Origin: Phycisphaerae bacterium
GTDB taxonomy: Bacteria > Planctomycetota > Phycisphaerae > Sedimentisphaerales > Anaerohalosphaeraceae
Assembly: GCA_021736615.1 (NCBI GenBank)
Contig: JAIPFN010000066.1
Coordinates: 1-5,911 of the forward strand
Direction: 5' to 3'
Length of the DNA: 5,911 nt
Shown: positions 1-4,604 of the stretch, piece by piece
How the letters are laid out: every line of letters begins with the position of its first letter
How positions within the stretch are numbered: position 1 is the stretch's first letter
Program-made: the position numbers and the translations under genes
Notes under the pieces: model-generated
Told to the model about the DNA's origin: nothing
Seen by the model: the letters and a program-made list of their open reading frames with translations, nothing else
Database searches by the model: none

Positions 1-679
1 CTCCGCGTGCAAATGAGCCGTTGATGAAAAAGATGTGGTGGTGTAAGCTAAACAGAACTGCCGAGATCAGCACGGAAAGAATTATCGAGTTTCTGCGGGT
101 TACCCCCAGAAAGTCCTGAAACAGCATCATAAGCAGCGAGATCAGAATTAATCGAAACACCAGTTCTTCGTAGATTCCCGCCCCGATACCGGATACCAGT
201 TGTACCGCAAGTTCATTCGACGCACCACTGGCGTTTATCGTTACCATTTCTTCCGAAGCCGAGTGATTAAGAGTAAGGCTAAGCACGATCAACGGAACGG
301 CAAGCAGGGCGCACTCGATCGTCATCGGCACAAAGTCTGACGCTCTCACTTTCCATTGTGTTTTCGACGTGATCTGAAGTGCAAGCAGAATAACCATCAC
401 AACCAGAGGCGTCGCGATCCACGTCATTCTCGCCGGAAAGTTAAGGTAATCGGTCAGCAGATTTTGTATCCACGCAAACGACACAACCCGCACCTGCGTA
501 TTGGCGAGCGAACTGCTGAGAACATCAGTGCTGATAAGAAAAGTCCCGACCTCATACAGCAAAATAAATCCGACAAGGTATGTCAGCGCATAGATCGGCC
601 GCGACGTCCGGTCGAGGTAAGAATCTTTCGCGAACTCAAACAGTTGACTTGAGTTGATTTTTTTATTACTATCATTCAT
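1..679 (-). CDS. CPBP-family intramembrane metalloprotease (partial, C-terminus off the left edge)
   Basis: This reading frame is open to the left edge and gives 226 residues from the ATG at 677-679. It is hydrophobic, with likely membrane segments near residues 30-50, 88-103, 117-137, 177-190 and 197-216. Residues 170-177 read YEELVFRL, the EExxxR motif of the CPBP (Abi/Rce1-like) family, with glutamates 171 and 172 and arginine 176. Residues 210-215 read FSLHHH and would supply the second metal-ligand motif. In the family these residues bind a metal inside the membrane and cleave membrane-embedded or prenylated substrates; roles include bacteriocin immunity and protein processing, and the substrate here is unknown. 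The remaining motif, usually an asparagine or histidine helix, lies outside the window. No clear Shine-Dalgarno precedes the ATG, but there is no better start, and the hydrophilic first 28 residues fit a cytoplasmic N-terminus. It is divergent from the glycosylase gene, with a 190-base gap. Family assignment is firm; function is not. Confidence 0.88.
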   Translation of the reverse strand, partial: MNDSNKKINSSQLFEFAKDSYLDRTSRPIYALTYLVGFILLYEVGTFLISTDVLSSSLANTQVRVVSFAWIQNLLTDYLNFPARMTWIATPLVVMVILLALQITSKTQWKVRASDFVPMTIECALLAVPLIVLSLTLNHSASEEMVTINASGASNELAVQLVSGIGAGIYEELVFRLILISLLMMLFQDFLGVTRRNSIILSVLISAVLFSLHHHIFFINGSFARG

Positions 680-803
680 ATAAAGCGGATTCTAACATGA
701 AGCGGCCGGAATATGAAGTATTTTCTGATCAAAACAAGTCAAAACCCACAAAAGTTGTAAACAGAATCTAACAAAAACACTAAGTGACATATTTTAAAAT
801 AAA

Positions 804-833
804 ATCCATGTTAATCCGTAACATCCGTGGTTA
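804..833. repeat. Three imperfect copies of an ATCCRTG-type unit
   Basis: The units ATCCATGTTA (804-813), ATCCGTAAC (814-822) and ATCCGTGGTTA (823-833) lie head to tail without gaps in the spacer before the glycosylase gene. From memory, similar ATCCGTG phrases recur in intergenic DNA of environmental bacteria, so this may be a short dispersed repeat rather than an operator. The rest of 680-869 is AT-rich. TAAAAT-like -10 candidates occur at 795-800 and 800-805, but without a convincing -35 box, so no promoter is called there. Confidence 0.35.
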
Positions 834-869
834 AGAAAAGCAACCAAGAACAAGTTCAGGAATGCAAAA

Positions 870-1532
870 TTGCTAACTCAAAAACTAATGCAAATACACG
901 ATCTCCTGCTCGGCTCTTATGGCCCGCAGGGCTGGTGGCCCGGTTCCGGATGTTTCGAGACGGTCCTCGGCGCGATACTCACCCAGAACACAAACTGGGC
1001 CAATGTCGAAAGGGCCATCAACAAATTAAAGGCCGCCGATGCCCTCGACGCCGACAAACTGTATCACATGGATCAGGACACACTCGCCCAGCTCATCCGC
1101 CCAGCCGGTTATTACAACATCAAGGCAGGGCGGCTAAAGAATTTCCTTAACTGGCTCTACGAAAACTACGACGGCAGCCTTGAGGCACTGGCAAATATGA
1201 GCGTCTATTCATTGCGTGAGGAACTGCTTTCGGTAAAGGGCATAGGCCGCGAGACAGCCGACAGCATTCTCCTTTACGCGTTCGACAAACCGGTTTTTGT
1301 TATAGACACCTATACCGCCCGCGTTCTCATCCGCCACGGCCTCATCGAACAAGAGGCCGACTACGAGCAACTCCGTGACCTCTTCGAGAGCAACTTGCCT
1401 CAGGACACAAAACTATATAACGAATTCCACGCATTGATAGTCCAGGTCGGCAAAAAGCACTGCAAACCAAAACCAAAATGCCACGGCTGCCCCCTGCAAT
1501 CCCTGCCCCACGAAACAAACCCCGATTACTGA
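870..1532 (+). CDS. Endonuclease III-like HhH-GPD DNA glycosylase, MagIII-like
   Basis: This is a 220-residue base-excision-repair glycosylase, about the length of E. coli Nth (211). The N-terminal part carries FETVLGAILTQNTNW (29-43), the helical core motif of the superfamily. The helix-hairpin-helix is SVKGIGRETA (121-130), and the GPD aspartate is D146 in FVIDTYT. Nth has lysine in its LPGVGRKTA loop, where the lyase nucleophile sits; here that residue is E128, which predicts a monofunctional glycosylase. The order RPAGYYN-KA-RL, KGIGRETAD and the C-terminal FHALIV recalls Helicobacter MagIII, a 3-methyladenine glycosylase, as I remember that sequence. The C-terminal iron-sulfur loop is atypical: cysteines 198, 204 and 207 are present with spacing C-x5-C-x2-C, but the fourth cysteine is absent. 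Start: CAGGA at 857-861 lies 8 bases before the ATG. The gene stands alone and converges on the helix-turn-helix gene. The substrate (alkylated purine versus oxidised pyrimidine) is inferred. Confidence 0.9.
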   Translation: MLTQKLMQIHDLLLGSYGPQGWWPGSGCFETVLGAILTQNTNWANVERAINKLKAADALDADKLYHMDQDTLAQLIRPAGYYNIKAGRLKNFLNWLYENYDGSLEALANMSVYSLREELLSVKGIGRETADSILLYAFDKPVFVIDTYTARVLIRHGLIEQEADYEQLRDLFESNLPQDTKLYNEFHALIVQVGKKHCKPKPKCHGCPLQSLPHETNPDY

Positions 1533-1587
1533 CTTTCTTAGCGGCCGTTTCTTTCATTATACATTATACAATAGTCATTATTCATTT

Positions 1588-1611
1588 CAAACTGACCGAA
1601 AGGTCAGTTTG
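1588..1611. terminator. Hairpin between convergent genes, probable bidirectional terminator
   Basis: CAAACTGACC (1588-1597) and GGTCAGTTTG (1602-1611) form a perfect 10-bp stem closed by a GAAA loop. It lies 55 bases after the glycosylase stop and 2 bases beyond the stop of the minus-strand gene. Neither side has a strong T-run (CTTCACCCTTTCC on the plus strand), so termination may be weak or factor-assisted. Its position between converging genes is the main support. Confidence 0.7.
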
Positions 1612-1613
1612 CT

Positions 1614-2036
1614 TCACCCTTTCCACTTAACAACCTTACTTAGCCCATCCATGATCGAATCATGATCGGCAAGCCCCCGTTTTTCCGAGAAGACTATTTC
1701 CCCGGTATCATCCTTAACTTCTTTAATAAGTTTTCGCTGCATATCGAACAGTGTCCGTGTCGGCACTTCGCTAAGGTTTCGTCGAAGCAGTTCTTCGGTG
1801 ATCTGGCTAAGTTGCGTACCGTTCACCCGGATCCGGTATTCTCTGCCCAGCAGATATTTTTCTCTCAGCCGTTCAAGTTCTATCGCTTGTGCATTTTTGA
1901 TTTCAAGCTTAAGCTCTTTGCTCCAGTGAATAAGCGAAGTCTTACTAATCCCGATTTCCTCGCTGATTTTAGCATAGCTCATCCCCTTGGCCCGAAGCCC
2001 CACAAACTGCCCGCGTTTTTCAATATCCGCTGCCAT
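1614..2036 (-). CDS. Small helix-turn-helix DNA-binding protein
   Basis: This is a 140-residue, charged, soluble protein. The N-terminal segment (about residues 8-42) is a helix-turn-helix: LRAKGMSYAKISEEIGIS, then a recognition helix SKTSLIHWSKEL, the pattern of resolvase- or terminase-small-subunit-like domains. Residues 41-65 are a Glu/Lys/Leu-rich helix that could be a coiled coil. A second helical part (about 73-107) contains LSQITEELLRRNLSEVP and a FDMQRKLIKEVKDD stretch. I recall small HTH proteins of this build (LRAxGxS...ISKxTLxxW, then a DLSxVPTxxL-like stretch) from varied bacteria, often near mobile DNA; no target can be named. Start: the ATG at 2034-2036 is preferred over the TTG one codon upstream because GGAGG (2043-2047) sits 6 bases before it. 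It is probably a monocistronic gene ending at the shared hairpin. Role as a transcription regulator or mobile-element remnant is unresolved. Confidence 0.78.
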   Translation of the reverse strand: MAADIEKRGQFVGLRAKGMSYAKISEEIGISKTSLIHWSKELKLEIKNAQAIELERLREKYLLGREYRIRVNGTQLSQITEELLRRNLSEVPTRTLFDMQRKLIKEVKDDTGEIVFSEKRGLADHDSIMDGLSKVVKWKG

Positions 2037-2042
2037 CAATTA

Positions 2043-2047
2043 CCTCC
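2043..2047 (-). promoter_or_regulatory. Shine-Dalgarno site of the helix-turn-helix gene
   Basis: On the minus strand GGAGG is followed by TAATTG and then the ATG at 2034-2036. The 6-base spacing is ideal for this ATG and too short for the in-frame TTG at 2037-2039, so it decides the start. Confidence 0.75.
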
Positions 2048-2093
2048 AAAAAATAAAATTAGCTTCCGCCGATGGCGGTTTCCTAACCATTTA

Positions 2094-2118
2094 ACCCCCT
2101 ATTCCCCGAATAGGGGGT
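2094..2118. repeat. Perfect 11-bp inverted repeat, C-rich stem
   Basis: ACCCCCTATTC (2094-2104) pairs with GAATAGGGGGT (2108-2118) around a CCC loop. It lies 58 bases upstream of the helix-turn-helix gene start, a place where an operator, or the terminator of an older neighbour, could sit. No T-run follows on either strand, which argues against a simple intrinsic terminator. Autoregulation by the adjacent DNA-binding protein is possible but is only inference. Confidence 0.55.
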
Positions 2119-2363
2119 AAGACCAGAATGCCCGCAAAAAAAACCATAGGTCTCTATATTAGCACGAACCTGCGCGATTTATGCGAAAACAGAAGATTTT
2201 TTAGCCCTCCAAAAAAGCTAAGTCCTTTGCCGGTAAACAATTAAAAATATATATTTTTCCACCCAACAGCAAGATAGTGTCAACGCATTTCATGCGAAAT
2301 CCACCCCACACCCCCGGCTTCCAACTGGCATCATTGTACGTAGAAATCCAGATGGGTGGCATC

Positions 2364-2392
2364 GGCGACATCGCCCCCTCCGCCAAAGGCGG
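2364..2392. repeat. GC-rich double stem-loop, REP-like
   Basis: GGCGA-CA-TCGCC (2364-2375) and CCGCC-AAA-GGCGG (2380-2392) are two adjacent perfect short hairpins in an otherwise AT-leaning spacer. CCGCC/GGCGG also forms the stem at 2066-2078 with a GAT loop, so the same arm sequence occurs twice in the spacer, about 310 bases apart. This is typical of small dispersed palindromic repeats. Copy number in the genome cannot be seen here. Confidence 0.45.
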
Positions 2393-2450
2393 GCGCCGAA
2401 CCTCGACATAAACAACACCCCCCAACCCAACAAGAACGAACTAAAAGCGC

Positions 2451-2466
2451 GGCAGCGCAAGCTGCC
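2451..2466. repeat. GGCAGC hairpin with GCAA tetraloop
   Basis: GGCAGC (2451-2456) pairs perfectly with GCTGCC (2461-2466) across a GCAA loop, a GNRA-class tetraloop that would make a stable RNA or single-stranded DNA hairpin. It lies within the cluster of REP-like stem-loops, about 150 bases before the sigma factor gene. No T-run follows. Confidence 0.45.
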
Positions 2467-2519
2467 CGATCAGAACTCACAAACTCAATTAACCTCAATG
2501 CCAACCAAACGCCATACAG

Positions 2520-2545
2520 TAGCCCTAAGCGCAAACGCCGGGCTA
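2520..2545. repeat. REP-like stem-loop TAGCCC...GGGCTA
   Basis: TAGCCC (2520-2525) pairs with GGGCTA (2540-2545), and inside it GCG (2529-2531) can pair with CGC (2536-2538) around CAAA, leaving an asymmetric internal loop (TAA against C). A two-part stem with an unequal bulge is the usual form of REP elements. It lies 68 bases upstream of the sigma factor ATG and could alternatively fold in that gene's leader. Confidence 0.45.
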
Positions 2546-2613
2546 ATCACTGGACTCATAATAAAAATGCCATCAAATTCCAAATTAAAAACAAAAACAA
2601 TCAACATTATTAA

Positions 2614-3264
2614 ATGCACAAACGCTCTCTAAATACTGGGAGAATTGTTTTGCATGAAAACTATGACATAGATGATAGAATCCTGCTGAAAAAAGCGGCT
2701 AAGGATGATTGCTCGCAATCATTAGCGGTGATTTATGAAAAGTACGCCCCGGCTTTAACCGTTACATTGCGTAAAATAGGTGCGGGAAAGATGGCTGAAG
2801 ACATCTGCCAGACGGTTTTCTTGAAAATCGCCCAGAGAAAGTGCCTTTATGATGGCAGCAGTGATGTTCAAAGCTTCTTTTTCGGTGTCGGCAGAAACAC
2901 CTTCTATCAAGAGCTAAGAAAACAGTCCAGAGAAAAACAGGTCATCTCAATGCAGATTGATGATGATAACCTTTTAGAAGAAATTATCGATGAAACCAAA
3001 GCAGACCCCCTCGAATTCGTCGAATACCGTCAGTTCCTCTATGAAAAAATCGCACTTTTACCAACAAAAACCCGTCATGCTATCAAATTGGTATACATTG
3101 AGGGTTTTTCCGCCTCCAAGGCGGCATTTCTCATCGATTGCGACCCTAAAACTTTCAGAAAACGCCTTCACTACGGCCTGATGATCCTGAAAAAAGATTT
3201 AACACTGAAACAATATAAATCCTTAATAAATAAAACCCTGCTGATACTAATCAACTTTTTTTAA
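2614..3264 (+). CDS. ECF-type RNA polymerase sigma factor
   Basis: This protein of up to 216 residues directs RNA polymerase to a set of promoters. Region 2 spans about residues 34-107: IYEKYAP opens it, AEDICQTVFLKIAQ (61-74) is the core-binding 2.2 helix (family form AEDLVQEVFLKI), and FFFGVGRNTFYQELRKQSRE (88-107) covers regions 2.3-2.4. After an acidic linker (116-132), region 4 begins at YEKIALLP (143-150) and contains the -35-binding helix-turn-helix in FSASKAAFLIDCDPKTFRKR (165-184). Sigma regions 1 and 3 are absent, as in ECF factors. The C-terminal tail (about 202-216) is unusually hydrophobic. Start: the ATG at 2614 has no Shine-Dalgarno, whereas the in-frame TTG at 2650-2652 has GGGAGA (2638-2643) 6 bases before it and would give 204 residues that still contain both domains. 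No anti-sigma gene is adjacent. It may drive the downstream exported-protein genes, which is inference from position. Confidence 0.88.
   Translation: MHKRSLNTGRIVLHENYDIDDRILLKKAAKDDCSQSLAVIYEKYAPALTVTLRKIGAGKMAEDICQTVFLKIAQRKCLYDGSSDVQSFFFGVGRNTFYQELRKQSREKQVISMQIDDDNLLEEIIDETKADPLEFVEYRQFLYEKIALLPTKTRHAIKLVYIEGFSASKAAFLIDCDPKTFRKRLHYGLMILKKDLTLKQYKSLINKTLLILINFF
2638..2643 (+). promoter_or_regulatory. Shine-Dalgarno for an alternative TTG start of the sigma gene
   Basis: GGGAGA lies inside the longest sigma reading frame, 6 bases before the in-frame TTG at 2650-2652. The upstream ATG at 2614 is preceded only by A/T-rich sequence with no purine-rich site. Translation may therefore begin at residue 13 of the longest form. 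Confidence 0.5.
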
Positions 3265-3301
3265 AAAATCAAAAGATTCTTTCGGACGCAACCCCCTTTT
3301 T

Positions 3302-3329
3302 TTGACAATTTATTATAGAAGCGTAGATT
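3302..3329 (+). promoter_or_regulatory. Sigma-70-like promoter candidate for the caspase-like gene
   Basis: TTGACA (3302-3307) is a perfect -35 box. TAGATT at 3324-3329 is a 4/6 match to the -10 consensus with 16 bases between them. Transcription would begin about 50 bases before the ATG. The -10 box overlaps the left arm of an inverted repeat. A perfect housekeeping -35 argues that this gene need not depend on the neighbouring ECF sigma factor. The T-run just before it (3297-3303) might also end the sigma transcript, although the hairpin ahead of that run is poor. Confidence 0.5.
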
Positions 3330-3347
3330 TTAAATGTTGAAATCTAC
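3323..3347. repeat. 8-bp inverted repeat over the -10 region, possible operator
   Basis: GTAGATTT (3323-3330) and AAATCTAC (3340-3347) are perfect inverted copies with a 9-base spacer. The 17-base centre-to-centre distance between arms is close to one and a half helical turns. The left arm covers the candidate -10 box and the right arm falls near the predicted start point, so a bound dimer would block transcription. It could instead be a leader hairpin if the true start is further upstream. Confidence 0.45.
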
Positions 3348-3376
3348 AATAAAACCGTAAGAAAAAATATTTTGAA

Positions 3377-3380
3377 AGGA
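3377..3380 (+). promoter_or_regulatory. Shine-Dalgarno site of the caspase-like gene
   Basis: AGGA within AAAGGAAAG (3375-3383) is 7 bases before the ATG at 3388 and fixes this start. The signal peptide begins directly at that methionine. Confidence 0.65.
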
Positions 3381-3387
3381 AAGTTCG

Positions 3388-4497
3388 ATGAGTAAAAAAG
3401 TTGTCAAAACAATTGTGGTTCTATTATTATTTGGATTCTTATTCAACTTATTAGCCTTTGGGGTTGACGATGTCGAAACTCCGGTTATATCAGGTGGTGA
3501 GATTGGGAAATTTTGGGAACCATTTAACTATGAGTTTGGTGATTATAATGCGAATAATCTCATAGAGAAACTCCAAGTTGAAAACTCAGAGTGGACAGTA
3601 ACACGCTATCTGGATGATACAGATGATGATGAAATAGGTGATTGCACTAGAGAAAATTGTGATAGTCTCGCTTCAGATAGTGGCATAACCTTTATTTTTA
3701 CGCATGGAAGTACAGATGGTGTAGGAACTACCAGATTAGTGCTTGCTGAATGCTCTGACTCCGATACAATAGATGATTGGCGGGGTTCGACTTCAAGTCT
3801 TACTCGTCTTTCACTGCCGCCAGAGTCCCCAACAGAGTATAAAGTTCTCGCTGATACAGATTACTGTGAGGGTAATTGGAAAACCTTACATGACGACAAT
3901 AAGTCGTTTGTTCTTATAATTGCATGCGGAGCTAGTAACTTTATGGATTCAGTTGGAGGCAGTACTCAAATTGGATATACAGAACCCTTTGGTGTGGCGA
4001 GCGCTCTTAATGATGTAGCGGATGTATTCAAAAGAATGAATGGGGATGAGGGTTCGGGGGAGTTCCGTATAGCTTCCGAAGCAATAAGTGATGCCAACTC
4101 GTTATCGTTATTTTCTGAATATTTTACATACTCAGGAGGAAACATTACGCTTGCGCCAGCTCCTCTTTATGAAGATCCCGTTTCGCCTACTGGGGCTGGA
4201 GCAGGAGGTTCCGGCAGTGGTTACGTCGAATTCGATACGAAAATGGACACAACAATTGATGCCGAGGAGGCTCTAACTTGGGTGTGTAATTCCGGTGATG
4301 CTGAAATATCAGATATTGAGTGGGATGGTGATTTTAAGATCATTTTTGATTATCAAAATCTTAGCTGCCCTGCTCCCTATGAAATCGAGATGACTGCTAA
4401 TGAAGCAAAATGTACCTCTTGCTCTGGTGGAATTAGATTAAACGGCGACCGCATAGATGGCAATGAAGACGATTATGTCTGGATATTTTCAGATTAA
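3388..4497 (+). CDS. Exported protein with caspase-like His/Cys signature (candidate peptidase)
   Basis: This is a 369-residue protein I cannot place in a named family. Residues 1-25 form a signal peptide: SKKVVK, then a hydrophobic run (about 9-23) ending LLAFG. Two segments recall the caspase/clan CD fold (caspase, CHAT, clostripain, gingipain): ITFIFTHGSTDG (100-111), a hydrophobic strand followed by H106-G107, and FVLIIACGASNF (174-185), a strand followed by C180. In that clan the His after strand 3 and the Cys after strand 4 form the catalytic dyad. Cys 86, 91, 122, 160, 300, 327, 342 and 345 may form disulfides outside the cytoplasm. Residues 76-83 are Asp-rich. A Gly/Ser linker (268-278) leads to a C-terminal domain (about 280-369) with a CTSC pair and no evident anchor. 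The gene follows the ECF sigma gene and precedes an anchored protein in the same direction. Signal peptide and coding status are firm; peptidase activity is inferred from motif alone. Confidence 0.75.
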   Translation: MSKKVVKTIVVLLLFGFLFNLLAFGVDDVETPVISGGEIGKFWEPFNYEFGDYNANNLIEKLQVENSEWTVTRYLDDTDDDEIGDCTRENCDSLASDSGITFIFTHGSTDGVGTTRLVLAECSDSDTIDDWRGSTSSLTRLSLPPESPTEYKVLADTDYCEGNWKTLHDDNKSFVLIIACGASNFMDSVGGSTQIGYTEPFGVASALNDVADVFKRMNGDEGSGEFRIASEAISDANSLSLFSEYFTYSGGNITLAPAPLYEDPVSPTGAGAGGSGSGYVEFDTKMDTTIDAEEALTWVCNSGDAEISDIEWDGDFKIIFDYQNLSCPAPYEIEMTANEAKCTSCSGGIRLNGDRIDGNEDDYVWIFSD

Positions 4498-4553
4498 TGG
4501 AAATTTCAGGCGGATAATACAAATTTACTATGATTACTTAATAATTTCAATAT

Positions 4554-4590
4554 ACTGGGCTCAGTGTTGAATCATCGGAGCCCAGTTTAA
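4554..4590 (+). terminator. Stem-loop after the caspase-like gene, terminator or attenuator
   Basis: ACTGGGCTC (4554-4562) pairs perfectly with GAGCCCAGT (4578-4586) around a 15-base loop and is followed by TTTAAAGTTTAATTT. The T-run is interrupted and the loop is long, so termination may be partial. It begins 56 bases after the stop codon and ends 14 to 18 bases before the ATG at 4605. It could therefore set the ratio between the two exported proteins if they share a transcript. Confidence 0.6.
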
Positions 4591-4604
4591 AGTTTAATTT
4601 CTAG

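Larger units (their letters stand above)
2037..2613. other. Gene-poor spacer of about 575 bases with several stem-loops
   Basis: No frame here looks coding: the longest plus-strand frame (2356-2613) is low in complexity and Pro/Lys/Asn-rich, and the minus frames lack recognisable domains. The spacer holds a CCGCC-GAT-GGCGG hairpin (2066-2078), the 11-bp hairpin at 2094-2118, a 16-base palindrome AAAAATATATATTTTT (2243-2258), a CGCAT-TTC-ATGCG hairpin (2284-2296) and a GC-rich stretch with stem-loops from about 2364 to 2545. The last 70 bases before the sigma gene are very A-rich with no obvious promoter. The patchwork composition suggests accumulated repeats or remnants of inserted DNA. Confidence 0.6.

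Noticed and set aside
356..652. Plus-strand open frame of 98 codons
   Set aside because: It is antisense to the CPBP protease gene, is Arg/His/Asn-rich without a domain, and the opposite strand carries a clear family motif.
827..1150. Plus-strand open frame overlapping the glycosylase
   Set aside because: It is in a different frame from the HhH-GPD protein, which has conserved motifs throughout; this frame is Arg/Pro-rich shadow sequence.
1662..2120. Plus-strand open frame of 152 codons opposite the helix-turn-helix gene
   Set aside because: Phe/Pro-rich composition, no ribosome site and no domain; the minus strand has an ideal GGAGG and a helix-turn-helix.
2243..2258. 16-base A/T palindrome as a replication or attachment site
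   Set aside because: It is simple A/T sequence with no iterons, DnaA boxes, integrase gene or tRNA beside it.
2201..2613. Open frames on both strands in the spacer (2201-2425 minus, 2331-2534 minus, 2356-2613 plus)
   Set aside because: They run through palindromic repeats and low-complexity A-rich DNA, overlap each other, and show no recognisable domain or ribosome site. The plus frame ends exactly at the sigma ATG by chance of a TAA.
3265..3303. Intrinsic terminator of the sigma gene (AAATC-AAAA-GATTC followed later by seven T)
   Set aside because: The stem is A/T-only with a mismatch, and the T-run is about 20 bases away, so it is too weak to call.
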